Under the pieces are notes generated by a model. It was not told where the DNA came from. It ran no database searches and saw nothing but the letters and a program-made list of their open reading frames with translations. The position numbers and the translations under genes are program-made. Positions 55,550 through 64,000 of a stretch of DNA of 64,000 nucleotides are shown here, one piece after another; position 1 is the first letter of the stretch; each line of letters starts with the position of its first letter. This DNA is from Prevotella pectinovora (GTDB taxonomy: Bacteria; Bacteroidota; Bacteroidia; Bacteroidales; Bacteroidaceae): contig NZ_JXQI01000055.1 of assembly GCF_000834015.1 (NCBI RefSeq), positions 62,001-126,000 of the forward strand. Direction: 5' to 3'.

Positions 55550-57676
55550 TTATTTGTCGATTCCCATCTCCTTGAGCAGACGGTCTGCATGACCCCACTT
55601 GTCCATGAGATAGATTACATAGCGCATGTCAACGCCGATGCAACGGGCAAGTACCGGATCGAAACGGATGTCGCTTGAGAGTGAATCCCAGTTGCCGTCG
55701 AAGGCGAGACCGATGAGGTTTCCGTTGCCGTCGAACATCGGTGAACCGGAGTTACCACCGGTAATGTCGTTGTTGGTGAGGAAGCAGAGCTGCATCTTTC
55801 CGCTCTCCTTGTCGGTGTAGCGACCGAAGTCTTTTGCCGACATCAAGTCTCTCAGCTCTGGCTCAGCGTAATAATCCACTACCTTGTCGCCAGTGTTCAT
55901 CTTCTCAACGATGCTCTCTGAAGTGGTGTAGTAGCCTGCTGGCTTACCGCCGACTACGAGGTCTTTCACCTGTCCGTAGCTCAGGCGCATAGTGAAGTTG
56001 GCGTCGCTATAGTGTGGCAGGTCTTCCTCCATACGCACCTTGGCGTCGCAGAGATAGCGCTCCTGCTGCTTGATTTCCGGAGCGAGGGCACGGATCTTCT
56101 CGATCACTTCGTCATAGATAGCCTTGATGTCAAGACCATACTGCACACCCGGGTCGTTCTTGTAGTTCTTCTTGTTGAAGAATATCTTCTCACCGCTCTT
56201 CATGAGGATAGACTTGGCGTAGAGATAGTCAACGAACTTCTTGTAGTCACCGCCGAAGTCCTTGTCAATCTTGGCATAGCAAGCCGGCAGATACTTGGCG
56301 TCTACATGTTCACGGTAGTTCTTGAGCAGAGCTGCCATAACGTCCTTGTCGAGAGCCTCGTCCCAAGCATTGCTGTTGTCCTCGAACTGCACATACTGCT
56401 TTGCCGGCTTGTCCTTAGGACCCTTTACTTCCATTCCTCCGAGCACCTGCAAAGCACGTGTATTGAACTCGCTGGTGCGGTTGAAAGCCTCAATCCAGTT
56501 GGTGAACACATACTGCACGTCGAAGCGCTTGGCGTAGAGGTCTTTCATCTTGTCGAAATCAAGTTTGCCCTTCAGATAGCCGGTGGTGTCCTGATAAGCC
56601 TTGATGCGCTGCTCGAACTCCTGCTTCTGACGGATAATACCGATGGAATCGATACATTTGTTCATTCCGATGGAGTTCTTCCAGTAGTTGGAGCTTTGTG
56701 CATACTTGGAATCATACTTGATTCTCACTGCCTCGTCGGCACGCATGTGGCGGATCATGATCTGCTGCTTCACGCCACGCACCTGTGCACGTGGGGCATT
56801 TTCGGCATCGCGACGCTCCTTGATACCGTATGATGAGAGGTAACGGTTGGTAGTGCCCGGATAACCGATTGTCATGGCGAAGTCGCCATCCTTGTATCCG
56901 TCGAGCGACACCTTAGTCCAATGCTTCGGACGATAAGGCACATTGTCCTTAGAGTATGCTGCAGGACCGTTTGTCTTAGGATCGGCATAGATACGGAAGA
57001 CAGAGTAGTCGCAGGTCTGGCGCGGCCACATCCAGTTGTCGGTCTCGCCACCAAACTTACCCATAGACTTAGGCACGGTGAAGACGAGGCGCAAGTCGGT
57101 GAAATCGCGGTATGTAGTGGCGTAGAACTTGTTGCCTTCGAAATATGGCTTGATTTCAAGACGGAGTGTAGGGTCTGCTGCCTTCACCTCCTTAGACATC
57201 ACATTCTCGATGGAATCGAGGAATTCTGACTGTTTGTTGATAGGCAGGTTGTAGAGTCCCTTCTTGGTGAGCTCGTCAGTGATATCCTTCTGCTCCACCA
57301 TGAAGCTTACGAACATGTTCTCGTTTGGCAACTCCTCCTCATAGCTCTTGGCATAGAAGCCGTTGAGCATATAGTCGTGTTCTACAGTAGAATGACTGCG
57401 GATAGCCTCGAAACCACAGTGGTGGTTGGTGAAGACGAGTCCGTCTGGCGACACCACTACACCGGAACAGAATCCGGAGAAGTTGACAACAGACTTCATG
57501 ATGGCGTCGTCGCCACTGTAGAGTGCGTCGTAAGGCAGGTTGAAACCGTAGGTCTTCATCTGCTCATACACTGCCTGGGGAAGGTTGTAGAGAGTCCACA
57601 TTCCCTCGTCAGCCTTGGCGCTGCCAGCAGACAGAGCCAACAGTCCTGCTAACAGGATTGATGATTTCTTTCTCAT
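55550..57676 (-). CDS. S46-family dipeptidyl peptidase (DPP7-like)
   Basis: S46 peptidases remove N-terminal dipeptides from oligopeptides in the periplasm. I start at the ATG at 57676 (708 residues), giving the signal peptide MRKKSSILLAGLLALSAGSA followed by KA. The catalytic His is in TNHHCGFEAI near residue 86 and the Ser in TGGNSGSPMF near 640. Eighteen residues after that Ser the chain has Gly (AFDGNW); in DPP11 this position is Arg, so a DPP7-like preference for hydrophobic P1 residues is predicted from family knowledge. Length is typical. Confidence 0.92.
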   Translation of the reverse strand: MRKKSSILLAGLLALSAGSAKADEGMWTLYNLPQAVYEQMKTYGFNLPYDALYSGDDAIMKSVVNFSGFCSGVVVSPDGLVFTNHHCGFEAIRSHSTVEHDYMLNGFYAKSYEEELPNENMFVSFMVEQKDITDELTKKGLYNLPINKQSEFLDSIENVMSKEVKAADPTLRLEIKPYFEGNKFYATTYRDFTDLRLVFTVPKSMGKFGGETDNWMWPRQTCDYSVFRIYADPKTNGPAAYSKDNVPYRPKHWTKVSLDGYKDGDFAMTIGYPGTTNRYLSSYGIKERRDAENAPRAQVRGVKQQIMIRHMRADEAVRIKYDSKYAQSSNYWKNSIGMNKCIDSIGIIRQKQEFEQRIKAYQDTTGYLKGKLDFDKMKDLYAKRFDVQYVFTNWIEAFNRTSEFNTRALQVLGGMEVKGPKDKPAKQYVQFEDNSNAWDEALDKDVMAALLKNYREHVDAKYLPACYAKIDKDFGGDYKKFVDYLYAKSILMKSGEKIFFNKKNYKNDPGVQYGLDIKAIYDEVIEKIRALAPEIKQQERYLCDAKVRMEEDLPHYSDANFTMRLSYGQVKDLVVGGKPAGYYTTSESIVEKMNTGDKVVDYYAEPELRDLMSAKDFGRYTDKESGKMQLCFLTNNDITGGNSGSPMFDGNGNLIGLAFDGNWDSLSSDIRFDPVLARCIGVDMRYVIYLMDKWGHADRLLKEMGIDK

Positions 57677-57704
57677 TTTTCGTATATTTAATTTAAAGTT
57701 TCGG

Positions 57705-57712
57705 CAAAAATA
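57705..57712 (-). promoter_or_regulatory. S46 peptidase gene -7 box
   Basis: The minus strand reads TATTTTTG (TAnnTTTG), 28 bases upstream of the ATG at 57676. Confidence 0.5.
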
Positions 57713-57798
57713 CGATATATTTTCCAACTGTACTTGCTTGTGGATGAAAATATCGCTTTTTAATCCTCATAATTTCTCAATTCCTCCGCTGATGCCTG

Positions 57799-59298
57799 TC
57801 ATTTGCGGAAATGCCTGCCAATCACGGGCAATCCGCTGAGCGGAAAATCCTTCTTCACGATATATGCTATGAAGAGGACGCCAAGCACTGTATTCACCGT
57901 CAGGGCGAGCGGTGTGGAGAGTCTGGCATTTGCCGTGGTCATGCAGAAATACAGCACTACGGTGATCAGGACATAAACGGAGATGTCTTTCATCGGATAG
58001 GCAATGGGATACTTGCGCTGTCCCACGAAATACGAGAGCACCATCGCCGTGGCGTATCCCGCGAAACCAGCCCAGGCGCATGCCATATATCCGTAGCGAG
58101 GCACGAATATAACGTTGACCGCTATCAGCACGGCGCATCCCGCACCTGAAAAATACGCTCCCCAGATGGTCTTGTCGATGAGCTTATACCAGAAGGAGAG
58201 ATTGAAATACACTCCCATCATTATCTCTGCCGCCATGACGATAGGCACCACACGCAGTCCGTCCCAATAGTCGCGGCCGATGATATGGCGCAGCACATCC
58301 ATATAGCCCACCACCACGAGGAAGGCAAGGAGGGTGAAGATGATGAAGTATTTCATCGCCTTGGCATAGGTCTCACGGTTGTCCTTGTCTTTAGACTTGC
58401 CGAAGACGAACGGTTCGTAGGCATAGCGGAACGCCTGTGTTATCATAGCCATGATCATGGCTATCTTGCTTGCCGCGCCATAGATGCCGAGCTGCGAATG
58501 GGCATCGCTTCCTTTATATATATAAGGGAAGAGAATCTTGTCGGCTGTCTGGTTGAGGATGCCGGCGATGCCAAGCACGAGGATGGGCCAGCTATAGCTG
58601 AGCATGCGGCGCAGGAGCGCTTTGCTGAACGAATATTTCTGTGCTACGAGTTCCCGCCAGAAGAAGAACGTGAGGATGGCAGAACAGAAGAGATTGACAT
58701 AGAACGCATAGCCTGCCCCGACAGTAGGGTCGTAGATGGCGGATATGAACCCGGTGCCGCCGTTTGCCTCGTAGATATTGGGCAGAATGAGGAAGAACAC
58801 GATATTGAGGACTATCGCCATGAAGATGTTGAGGAGTTTCAGGGCAGCGAACTTTATCGGGCGCTTCTTATACCTGAGGTATGCGAACGGTATGCACTGG
58901 AAGGCATCGATGGCAACGGTAATCGCCATCACCCATATATACGACTGGTGGTCGGCATAGCCCATAAAGGCGGATATGGGATTGATGAAGAGCAGCACGA
59001 GGGCTATGAACATCAGTGAGGTGAAGCCCACACTGATGAGCGTAGTGGTATATACTGTCTGCGGATTCTCTTCTTCTTTGTTAGCGAAGCGGAAGAAGGT
59101 GGTCTCCATTCCGTATGTCAGTATCACCATCAGCAATGCCGTATAGGCATAGACATTGGTTATGACACCATAGCCGCCGCTCGCTGCCGACAGCTTTGCC
59201 GTGTATAGCGGCACGAGAAGATAGTTGAGGAATCTTCCTACGATACTGCTCAATCCATAGATTGCCGTATCCTTAGCGAGTGATTTTAAATTTGCCAT
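57799..59298 (-). CDS. Polysaccharide/oligosaccharide flippase (Wzx/MATE-like)
   Basis: This 499-residue polytopic protein probably moves lipid-linked sugar units across the inner membrane. I chose the ATG at 59298 (MANLKSLAKDTAIYG). The opening LAKDTAIYGLSSIVGRFLNYLLVPLYT is characteristic of the polysaccharide-biosynthesis exporter family, and 12-14 hydrophobic segments follow. No glycosyltransferase genes surround it, so the substrate is unknown; a lipid II flippase role (MurJ-like) is less likely from the sequence pattern. Confidence 0.85.
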   Translation of the reverse strand: MANLKSLAKDTAIYGLSSIVGRFLNYLLVPLYTAKLSAASGGYGVITNVYAYTALLMVILTYGMETTFFRFANKEEENPQTVYTTTLISVGFTSLMFIALVLLFINPISAFMGYADHQSYIWVMAITVAIDAFQCIPFAYLRYKKRPIKFAALKLLNIFMAIVLNIVFFLILPNIYEANGGTGFISAIYDPTVGAGYAFYVNLFCSAILTFFFWRELVAQKYSFSKALLRRMLSYSWPILVLGIAGILNQTADKILFPYIYKGSDAHSQLGIYGAASKIAMIMAMITQAFRYAYEPFVFGKSKDKDNRETYAKAMKYFIIFTLLAFLVVVGYMDVLRHIIGRDYWDGLRVVPIVMAAEIMMGVYFNLSFWYKLIDKTIWGAYFSGAGCAVLIAVNVIFVPRYGYMACAWAGFAGYATAMVLSYFVGQRKYPIAYPMKDISVYVLITVVLYFCMTTANARLSTPLALTVNTVLGVLFIAYIVKKDFPLSGLPVIGRHFRK

Positions 59299-59401
59299 TT
59301 GCTTATGTTTGTTTGTCAGCGGCATGGTCAGGATGCCTTGCCACTATGCTGTTTTCTGTTTCTTGTTGACGTGTATGCAGGTCTTATGCCCCTATGCTGC
59401 A

Positions 59402-60631
59402 TCAGAAGAACATATAGCATATCGCTATCGCCGCGATTACTCCGGCAAGGTCTGCCAGAAGTCCGCATGCCACGGCATGTCTGGTGTATCTGATGCCCAC
59501 GCTGCCGAAATATACGGCGAGGATATAGAAAGTGGTGTCGGTGGAGCCCTGGAACACGCTGCTAAGCCTGCCCACAAAGGAATCGGCACCGTATGTCGTC
59601 ATGGCGTCTACCATCATTCCACGTGCTCCGCTGCCGGAGAGGGGTTTCATGAGTGCTGTAGGCAACGCTCCCACGAAATCGGTGTTTCCGCCCAACACTC
59701 CTACTGTCCATTTTATTCCGTCGATTATCATGTCCATGGCTCCCGACGCACGGAACACTCCGATGCCCACGAGTATTGCCACGAGGTATGGTATTATCCT
59801 GACTGCGGTCTGGAATCCTTCCTTCGCTCCTTCGATGAAAGCGTCGTAAACGTTGATTTTCTTCCTCACTCCTGCCATGATGAACCCCACGATGATAGTC
59901 ATGAGCAGGATATTCGCCACCGTGGTGCTCACTATGTTCATCTGGTCTTTGTCGAGCTGTCCGAATCCCCATATAATGCCTGCCACGACGAGCGACATGC
60001 CGCCGACGGTGAGCAGCATCACCTTGTTGAGAAGGTTGATGCGCTGATAAAGGCTCGTGATTATTATTCCTGCCATAGTAGAGAAGAATGTGGCAAGGAG
60101 GATGGGGATGAATATGTCGGTGGGCTGTGCCGCTCCGAGCTGCGCCCTGTATACCATGATGCTGACGGGAATCAGCGTCAGTCCGCTGGTATTGAGCACA
60201 AGGAACATTATCATCGGATTCGTTGCCGTGTCCTTCTTCGTGTTGAGCTGCTGCAGCTGTTCCATTGCCTTCAGTCCGAGCGGCGTCGCCGCATTGTCGA
60301 GTCCGAGCATGTTGGCGGCTATGTTCATGAATATGGAGCCAGTAACGGGATGCCCCTTAGGTATGTCGGGAAAGAGCTTGCAGAACACCGGCGAGAGCAG
60401 CCTTGCCAGTGCATTCACCATTCCGCCCTTCTCTCCCACCTTCATTATGCCGAGCCACAGCGAAAGGACGCCGGTCAGTCCGAGGGAAATCTTAAAGGCT
60501 GCCTTCGACGACTCGAACGTGGACCCCATCATCTCCGGGAACACTTCGAAGTCGCCCATGAAGATCAACTTCACCAACGCTATGACGAAGGCTATGACGA
60601 AAAACGCTATCCAAATGTAATTCAGCACCAT
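59402..60631 (-). CDS. Fused SpmA-SpmB-like nucleoside-recognition membrane protein
   Basis: The 409-residue polytopic protein contains two Gate-type (nucleoside recognition) halves, matching SpmA in the first half (KISLGLTGVLSLWLGIMKVG, NMLGLDNAATPLGLKAMEQL) and SpmB in the second (EGAKEGFQTAVRIIPYLVAI, GTDTTFYILAVYFGSVGI-like GSTDTTFYILAVYFGSV). In Bacillus these act in spore maturation; in this non-sporulating lineage the role is unknown, probably transport. The two halves are separate proteins elsewhere. It lies 103 bases before the flippase start. Confidence 0.85.
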   Translation of the reverse strand: MVLNYIWIAFFVIAFVIALVKLIFMGDFEVFPEMMGSTFESSKAAFKISLGLTGVLSLWLGIMKVGEKGGMVNALARLLSPVFCKLFPDIPKGHPVTGSIFMNIAANMLGLDNAATPLGLKAMEQLQQLNTKKDTATNPMIMFLVLNTSGLTLIPVSIMVYRAQLGAAQPTDIFIPILLATFFSTMAGIIITSLYQRINLLNKVMLLTVGGMSLVVAGIIWGFGQLDKDQMNIVSTTVANILLMTIIVGFIMAGVRKKINVYDAFIEGAKEGFQTAVRIIPYLVAILVGIGVFRASGAMDMIIDGIKWTVGVLGGNTDFVGALPTALMKPLSGSGARGMMVDAMTTYGADSFVGRLSSVFQGSTDTTFYILAVYFGSVGIRYTRHAVACGLLADLAGVIAAIAICYMFF

Positions 60632-60720
60632 GCTTGATAATGTTTTGGTTATTTTATGTTGTATTGTCTGTTTTCCCTGTTGTATCTGTCCTTGCCGGTT
60701 ATTTAGCGGAAAAACATCCG

Positions 60721-61653
60721 TCAGTAGGTCACATAATGGCTGAGCCTTTCTATGTCTGCCGGCGTGAACGATTTCAGCAGGCGCAGGTCTCTGAGTGACT
60801 TTATATCTCCGCGCAGCCGACGGTAGTCAACGATATCGCGTGCCTGGTAATAATTGATGTATGGATGCTGACGGAGTTTTGAGAACGACAGTTTGTTGAT
60901 GTTAAGCTTCGTCACCGCCCCTTCGTCCACGCTGACATACTGGAGAGCCTGTTCGGGCAGTCCATCTATCTCGAGCAACTGCCTTGCGGAATAGAAGCCT
61001 CCCAGCCGCTCGCGCTTTCTCACTATGGCGATGGCGTATCCGCTACCTATTCCCGGCACCCGTTTCAGCAGTGTAGTGTCGCTGGTGTTGAGCGGCACGG
61101 TCTCTCCGGGGCGCAGCTTACGGGGAAATTTCAGTGTGTCTCTCGGCGGAGCGTCATTGTATTCTGCCGATGGCGAGCCATGGCGGTCGTAGGCGGAACG
61201 GTCATCGGCATACAGCTCCGATGCCGGTCTGTAGTCTGCACTGATGCGGATATATGGTTCGAGCGCTCTGTACTGCTTCACGGTAAGTCCGTAGAGGCGC
61301 GCAAAATCCTTCGGCTCCCGGTATACTCCTCCGGAAGCACGATAGCGGTATATGTTTCTCACCATCCATTCGCTCAGTCCGAGCCTCAACAATTGTGTGC
61401 TGTCTGCCGTATTGGGATCAAAGGGGAAGAGTTCGGCTTTTCTTCCCTCCACATTATAATATTCTTTCTCTCCAGCGCCAAGAGCCTTCCCGCCAGCCAC
61501 CGCGGTGCTGTCGGCAGGGGTTCCGACGAAGAAATCATCGCCGGAACAGACCACGAAATATGATGTCACCGCCAGAATTATGACGAGACTGACGATGAAT
61601 ATCGTCGCTATGCGGTCTGACTTCGTGAAATAAAAGAAATCTCCTAATGGCAT
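60721..61653 (-). CDS. Membrane-anchored helix-hairpin-helix protein (ComEA-like)
   Basis: The 310-residue protein has one N-terminal membrane segment (ATIFIVSLVIILAVTSYFVV, residues 16-35), so the rest is probably periplasmic. At least three HhH-type units are visible: FDPNTADSTQLLRLGLSEWM (about 78-97), RVPGIGSGYAIAIVRKRERL (about 200-219), and LNINKLSFSKLRQHPYI (about 253-269). Such repeats bind double-stranded DNA, as in ComEA; DNA uptake or processing is possible but not shown. Confidence 0.8.
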   Translation of the reverse strand: MPLGDFFYFTKSDRIATIFIVSLVIILAVTSYFVVCSGDDFFVGTPADSTAVAGGKALGAGEKEYYNVEGRKAELFPFDPNTADSTQLLRLGLSEWMVRNIYRYRASGGVYREPKDFARLYGLTVKQYRALEPYIRISADYRPASELYADDRSAYDRHGSPSAEYNDAPPRDTLKFPRKLRPGETVPLNTSDTTLLKRVPGIGSGYAIAIVRKRERLGGFYSARQLLEIDGLPEQALQYVSVDEGAVTKLNINKLSFSKLRQHPYINYYQARDIVDYRRLRGDIKSLRDLRLLKSFTPADIERLSHYVTY

Positions 61654-61739
61654 CCCTGGCTTTTTTATTGTATTGTCAGCAAGACTATCCCTCCCGCAGA
61701 TTCGTCAACGGGAAGGAATCGGCATTTGCTGTCGGTTGG

Positions 61740-62246
61740 TCAACGAAACTCCTCCGGCAATTGGTTGCGCCACAGCACAAAAGGCATCTGGCGAAGATAG
61801 GAGTTATAGAATCTGGCGTCTCCGGTCACTTCTTTTGCGATGAAACCAGGCTTTTCGAATGCCTCGTCTTCACTCTGAAGCTCCACTTCTGCCATCACGA
61901 GTCCTTCGTTATCACCATAAAACTCGTCTACTTCGAAGGTATGTCTGCCACTCTTCACGAGAAACCGAGTCTTGTCGATGATTCCCGGTTCACAGAGTTG
62001 CATCAGGTGTTCCGCCTCATCGAGGGTTATCTCCTTCTCAAACTCATAGCGCGAGAGTCCTCCATCTACCGACGGTCCCTTGATGGTAAGATATCCCTTC
62101 TCGTCGCGGATGCGCACACGCACCGTGCGGCCATGACCGCTGCATATGTACCCCTGCTTGATGCGCGACGACGAATAAGCCTGTCGCTTGTATTCGTCGT
62201 CGCGTTTGTGCACGAGGAACTTTCTTTCTATCTCAAGTCCACTCAT
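61740..62246 (-). CDS. CYTH-domain protein (triphosphate tunnel metalloenzyme)
   Basis: The 168-residue protein starts with the diagnostic EIERKFLV (residues 5-12), followed by alternating basic and acidic strands (RTVRVRIRDEKGYLTIKG, YEFEKEI, VDEFYGDNEGLVMAEVELQ) that build the tunnel binding triphosphate and divalent metal. Members are triphosphatases or class IV adenylate cyclases; inorganic triphosphatase is the likelier choice for the short form. It lies 17 bases after the 46-residue gene. Confidence 0.9.
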   Translation of the reverse strand: MSGLEIERKFLVHKRDDEYKRQAYSSSRIKQGYICSGHGRTVRVRIRDEKGYLTIKGPSVDGGLSRYEFEKEITLDEAEHLMQLCEPGIIDKTRFLVKSGRHTFEVDEFYGDNEGLVMAEVELQSEDEAFEKPGFIAKEVTGDARFYNSYLRQMPFVLWRNQLPEEFR

Positions 62247-62263
62247 CAGCAGTCTTTCCTTGA

Positions 62264-62404
62264 TTAACCTTGTGTCGCGAAATAGATGATGAATGCCAAT
62301 GCTCCTATGGCGAGGGCACCCAATATCCAGTTGAACACCTTTACTCCTTCTTTAGCCTGGCGCTCCTGATAGCGCTCGCGGCGGTCTTTTCCTTTCTTGC
62401 TCAT
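62264..62404 (-). CDS. Short membrane protein, 46 residues
   Basis: The ATG at 62402-62404 and TAA at 62264-62266 enclose MSKKGKDRRERYQERQAK followed by a hydrophobic segment (VFNWILGALAIGALAFIIYF) and ATQG. The basic N-terminus and single membrane helix give a clear in-out topology. It is packed 17 bases before the CYTH gene on the same strand. The function is unknown. It is supported by clean start and stop codons, codon use and topology, but not by a family. Confidence 0.6.
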   Translation of the reverse strand: MSKKGKDRRERYQERQAKEGVKVFNWILGALAIGALAFIIYFATQG

Positions 62405-62510
62405 AGTACAAAATTATTTAGATCCATAATCATATTGCCGTTATGCGAAGAATCCTTGCCGACGACATGCGATTACATTAATGATATTATTTGCGATTAC
62501 AATAATAGCA

Positions 62511-63635
62511 TTATTGCTGTTCGTCGTTCACGGGGAACTCCATGAGATACGCCTTTATGAATCCGTCGATCTTGCCGTCCATCACTCCGTCCACATCAGA
62601 GGTCTGGTAGTTGGTGCGGTGGTCTTTCACACGACGGTCATCAAAGACATAACTTCTTATCTGGCTTCCCCACTCTATTTTCTTCTTTCCTGCCTCAATC
62701 TTCGCCTGTGCCTCGAGACGCTTCTTCATGGCGCGGTCGTAGAGCTGCGACTTGAGCAGTCGCATGGCGTTGTTGCGGTTTTCGAGCTGCTTGCGGCTCT
62801 CGGTGTTCTCGATGAGGATTTCTTCCTCCTCGCCGGTATCAGGGTCGACATACTGGTAGCGCAGACGCACTCCGGTTTCCACCTTGTTCACGTTCTGTCC
62901 TCCGGCTCCACCGCTTCTGAAGAGGTCCCAGCTCACTTTCGACGGGTCTACATACACCTCTATGGTATCATCGACGAGCGGCGACACGAACACACTGGCG
63001 AAGCTCGTCATTCTCTTGCCCTGCGCGTTGAACGGCGACACTCTGACGAGGCGGTGTACTCCGTTCTCGCTCTTCAGATATCCGTAGGCGTATTCACCGC
63101 CTTCTATCTCCATGGTGACGCTCTTTATTCCGGCCTCGTCGCCCTCCTGCAGGTTGCTTATCGTAACTTTGTGGCCATGCGACTCAGCCCATCTCATATA
63201 CATACGCATGAGCATCGATGCCCAGTCCTGGCTCTCCGTACCGCCGGCTCCCGAGTTTATCTTCAGCACACAGTCCATAGGGTCTTCCTTCTGGCGCAGC
63301 ATGTTCATAAGCTCCAGGTCTTCAATCGCCTTTATCGCCTTGGCGTAGTCTTCGTCCACTTCCTCCTCGGTCACCATATCGTCGTGGTAGAAGTCGAAGG
63401 CGAGCTGCAGCTCGTCGGCATAGGTACGAACCTCCTTGTATCCGGTGATCCATTTCTCAATGCCCTTCACCTTCTTCATCTGTTCCTGCGCCCTCTGCGG
63501 GTCGTCCCAGAAGTCAGGAGCCTGCGTGCGGAGCTGTTCTTCTTCAAACTCCACCTTCTTCTTGTCGATTTCCAGATACTTGTGCAGAGCGTCGGCACGC
63601 TCCAACACGTCTTTCAATTGATCTTGCGTTATCAT
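62511..63635 (-). CDS. prfB: Peptide chain release factor 2
   Basis: RF2 reads UGA and UAA stop codons and triggers peptide release. The 374-residue protein has the helical N-terminal domain, the anticodon-like SPF tripeptide in RVSPFNAQGKRM near 200, and the peptidyl-hydrolysis motif GGAGGQNVNKVET near 242-254. The reading frame is continuous where other RF2 genes have a programmed +1 shift: YLEIDKKK replaces the usual YL-stop-D site. The frame therefore needs no autoregulatory frameshift. Confidence 0.97.
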   Translation of the reverse strand: MITQDQLKDVLERADALHKYLEIDKKKVEFEEEQLRTQAPDFWDDPQRAQEQMKKVKGIEKWITGYKEVRTYADELQLAFDFYHDDMVTEEEVDEDYAKAIKAIEDLELMNMLRQKEDPMDCVLKINSGAGGTESQDWASMLMRMYMRWAESHGHKVTISNLQEGDEAGIKSVTMEIEGGEYAYGYLKSENGVHRLVRVSPFNAQGKRMTSFASVFVSPLVDDTIEVYVDPSKVSWDLFRSGGAGGQNVNKVETGVRLRYQYVDPDTGEEEEILIENTESRKQLENRNNAMRLLKSQLYDRAMKKRLEAQAKIEAGKKKIEWGSQIRSYVFDDRRVKDHRTNYQTSDVDGVMDGKIDGFIKAYLMEFPVNDEQQ

Positions 63636-63665
63636 TATTCTTCTTGTATATGGTATGGCGAGGAG

Positions 63666-64000
63666 TTACTCGGCATACATTTTTTCTATTTCGTTCTTAT
63701 AATGCTCATTGATCACCTTTCGGCGCATCTTCAGGGTGTTTGTCAGCTCTCCGCTCTCCATAGTGAACGGCTTGGGCAGCAGCGTGAATCGCTTTATCTG
63801 CTCATAGTGGGCGAGCTGCTGCTGCAGCGTTTCTATGCGTTCGGTTATCATCTGGTGTATCTTGCCGTTGCTGCAGAGGTCTTCTCTTGACGTGAAGCTG
63901 ATGCCGTTGGCCTGGGCGTATTTCTCGAGGGCACCGTATTCGGGAATGATGAGTGCCGACACGAACTTGCGCTGGTCGGCGATAATCACTATCTGGTCGA
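63666..64000 (-). CDS. AMP-dependent acyl-CoA synthetase, C-terminal part
   Basis: The frame is open at the window edge. The 111 visible residues (DQIVIIADQRKFVSALIIPE at the start) are the C-terminal domain of the long-chain fatty-acid:CoA ligase type, including the conserved lysine region LTNTLKMRRKVINEHYKNEI near the end. It is separated from prfB by 30 bases. The N-terminal ATP-binding part lies outside the window. Confidence 0.85.
   Translation of the reverse strand, partial: DQIVIIADQRKFVSALIIPEYGALEKYAQANGISFTSREDLCSNGKIHQMITERIETLQQQLAHYEQIKRFTLLPKPFTMESGELTNTLKMRRKVINEHYKNEIEKMYAE

Overview
The window looks like a chromosomal segment of a Bacteroidota bacterium, most likely Prevotella or a close Prevotellaceae relative. 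The evidence is TAnnTTTG-type promoters, several secreted proteins with type IX-style C-terminal ends, an S46 dipeptidyl peptidase, a lipobox/TPR/AraC regulator, and a division and cell-wall (dcw) cluster in Bacteroidota order without murF or ddl. This assignment rests on gene content and motifs only; no search was run.

Layout. 1-925 (minus): a decayed TlpA-like / DUF6029-like / Omp28-like operon with two nonsense codons and a deletion-fusion. 1100-10061: two very large secreted proteins flanking an alanine:cation symporter. 10267-10460: a MITE-like inverted-repeat element. 10535-15289 (minus): rimP-nusA-infB. 15623-18275 (minus): gyrB, rpsT and tRNA-Glu. 18425-19150: recO. 20052-37346 (plus): mraZ, rsmH, ftsL, ftsI, murE, mraY, murD, ftsW, murG, murC, ftsQ, ftsA, ftsZ and a GatB/YqeY protein, preceded by three MraZ boxes at 10-bp period beside the promoter.

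37556-43212: a membrane-anchored AraC/TPR regulator, a Nudix hydrolase, a secreted esterase-like protein, a LOG-family protein and dGTPase. 43231-52464: an AT-rich accessory island built around a 2009-residue RHS/YD-repeat protein. It has a probable toxin tip, a translationally coupled candidate immunity gene, a remnant of a second RHS core, a truncated IS4-family transposase, and a second tip-remnant/lipoprotein pair. 52643-64000: rnhB, two hypothetical proteins, S46 peptidase, a polysaccharide flippase, a fused SpmA-SpmB-like membrane protein, an HhH protein, a CYTH protein, a 46-residue membrane protein, prfB and the 3' end of an AMP-dependent acyl-CoA synthetase.

How the genes work together. 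The dcw cluster makes lipid II and assembles the divisome, with MraZ probably controlling its own operon. rimP-nusA-infB, prfB, rpsT and tRNA-Glu serve translation and transcription. The RHS island is the most likely novel system here: a polymorphic-toxin locus with signs of past tip and immunity exchange. The two decayed regions (1-925 and the RHS margins) and the dispersed intergenic repeats show where the chromosome has been rearranged.
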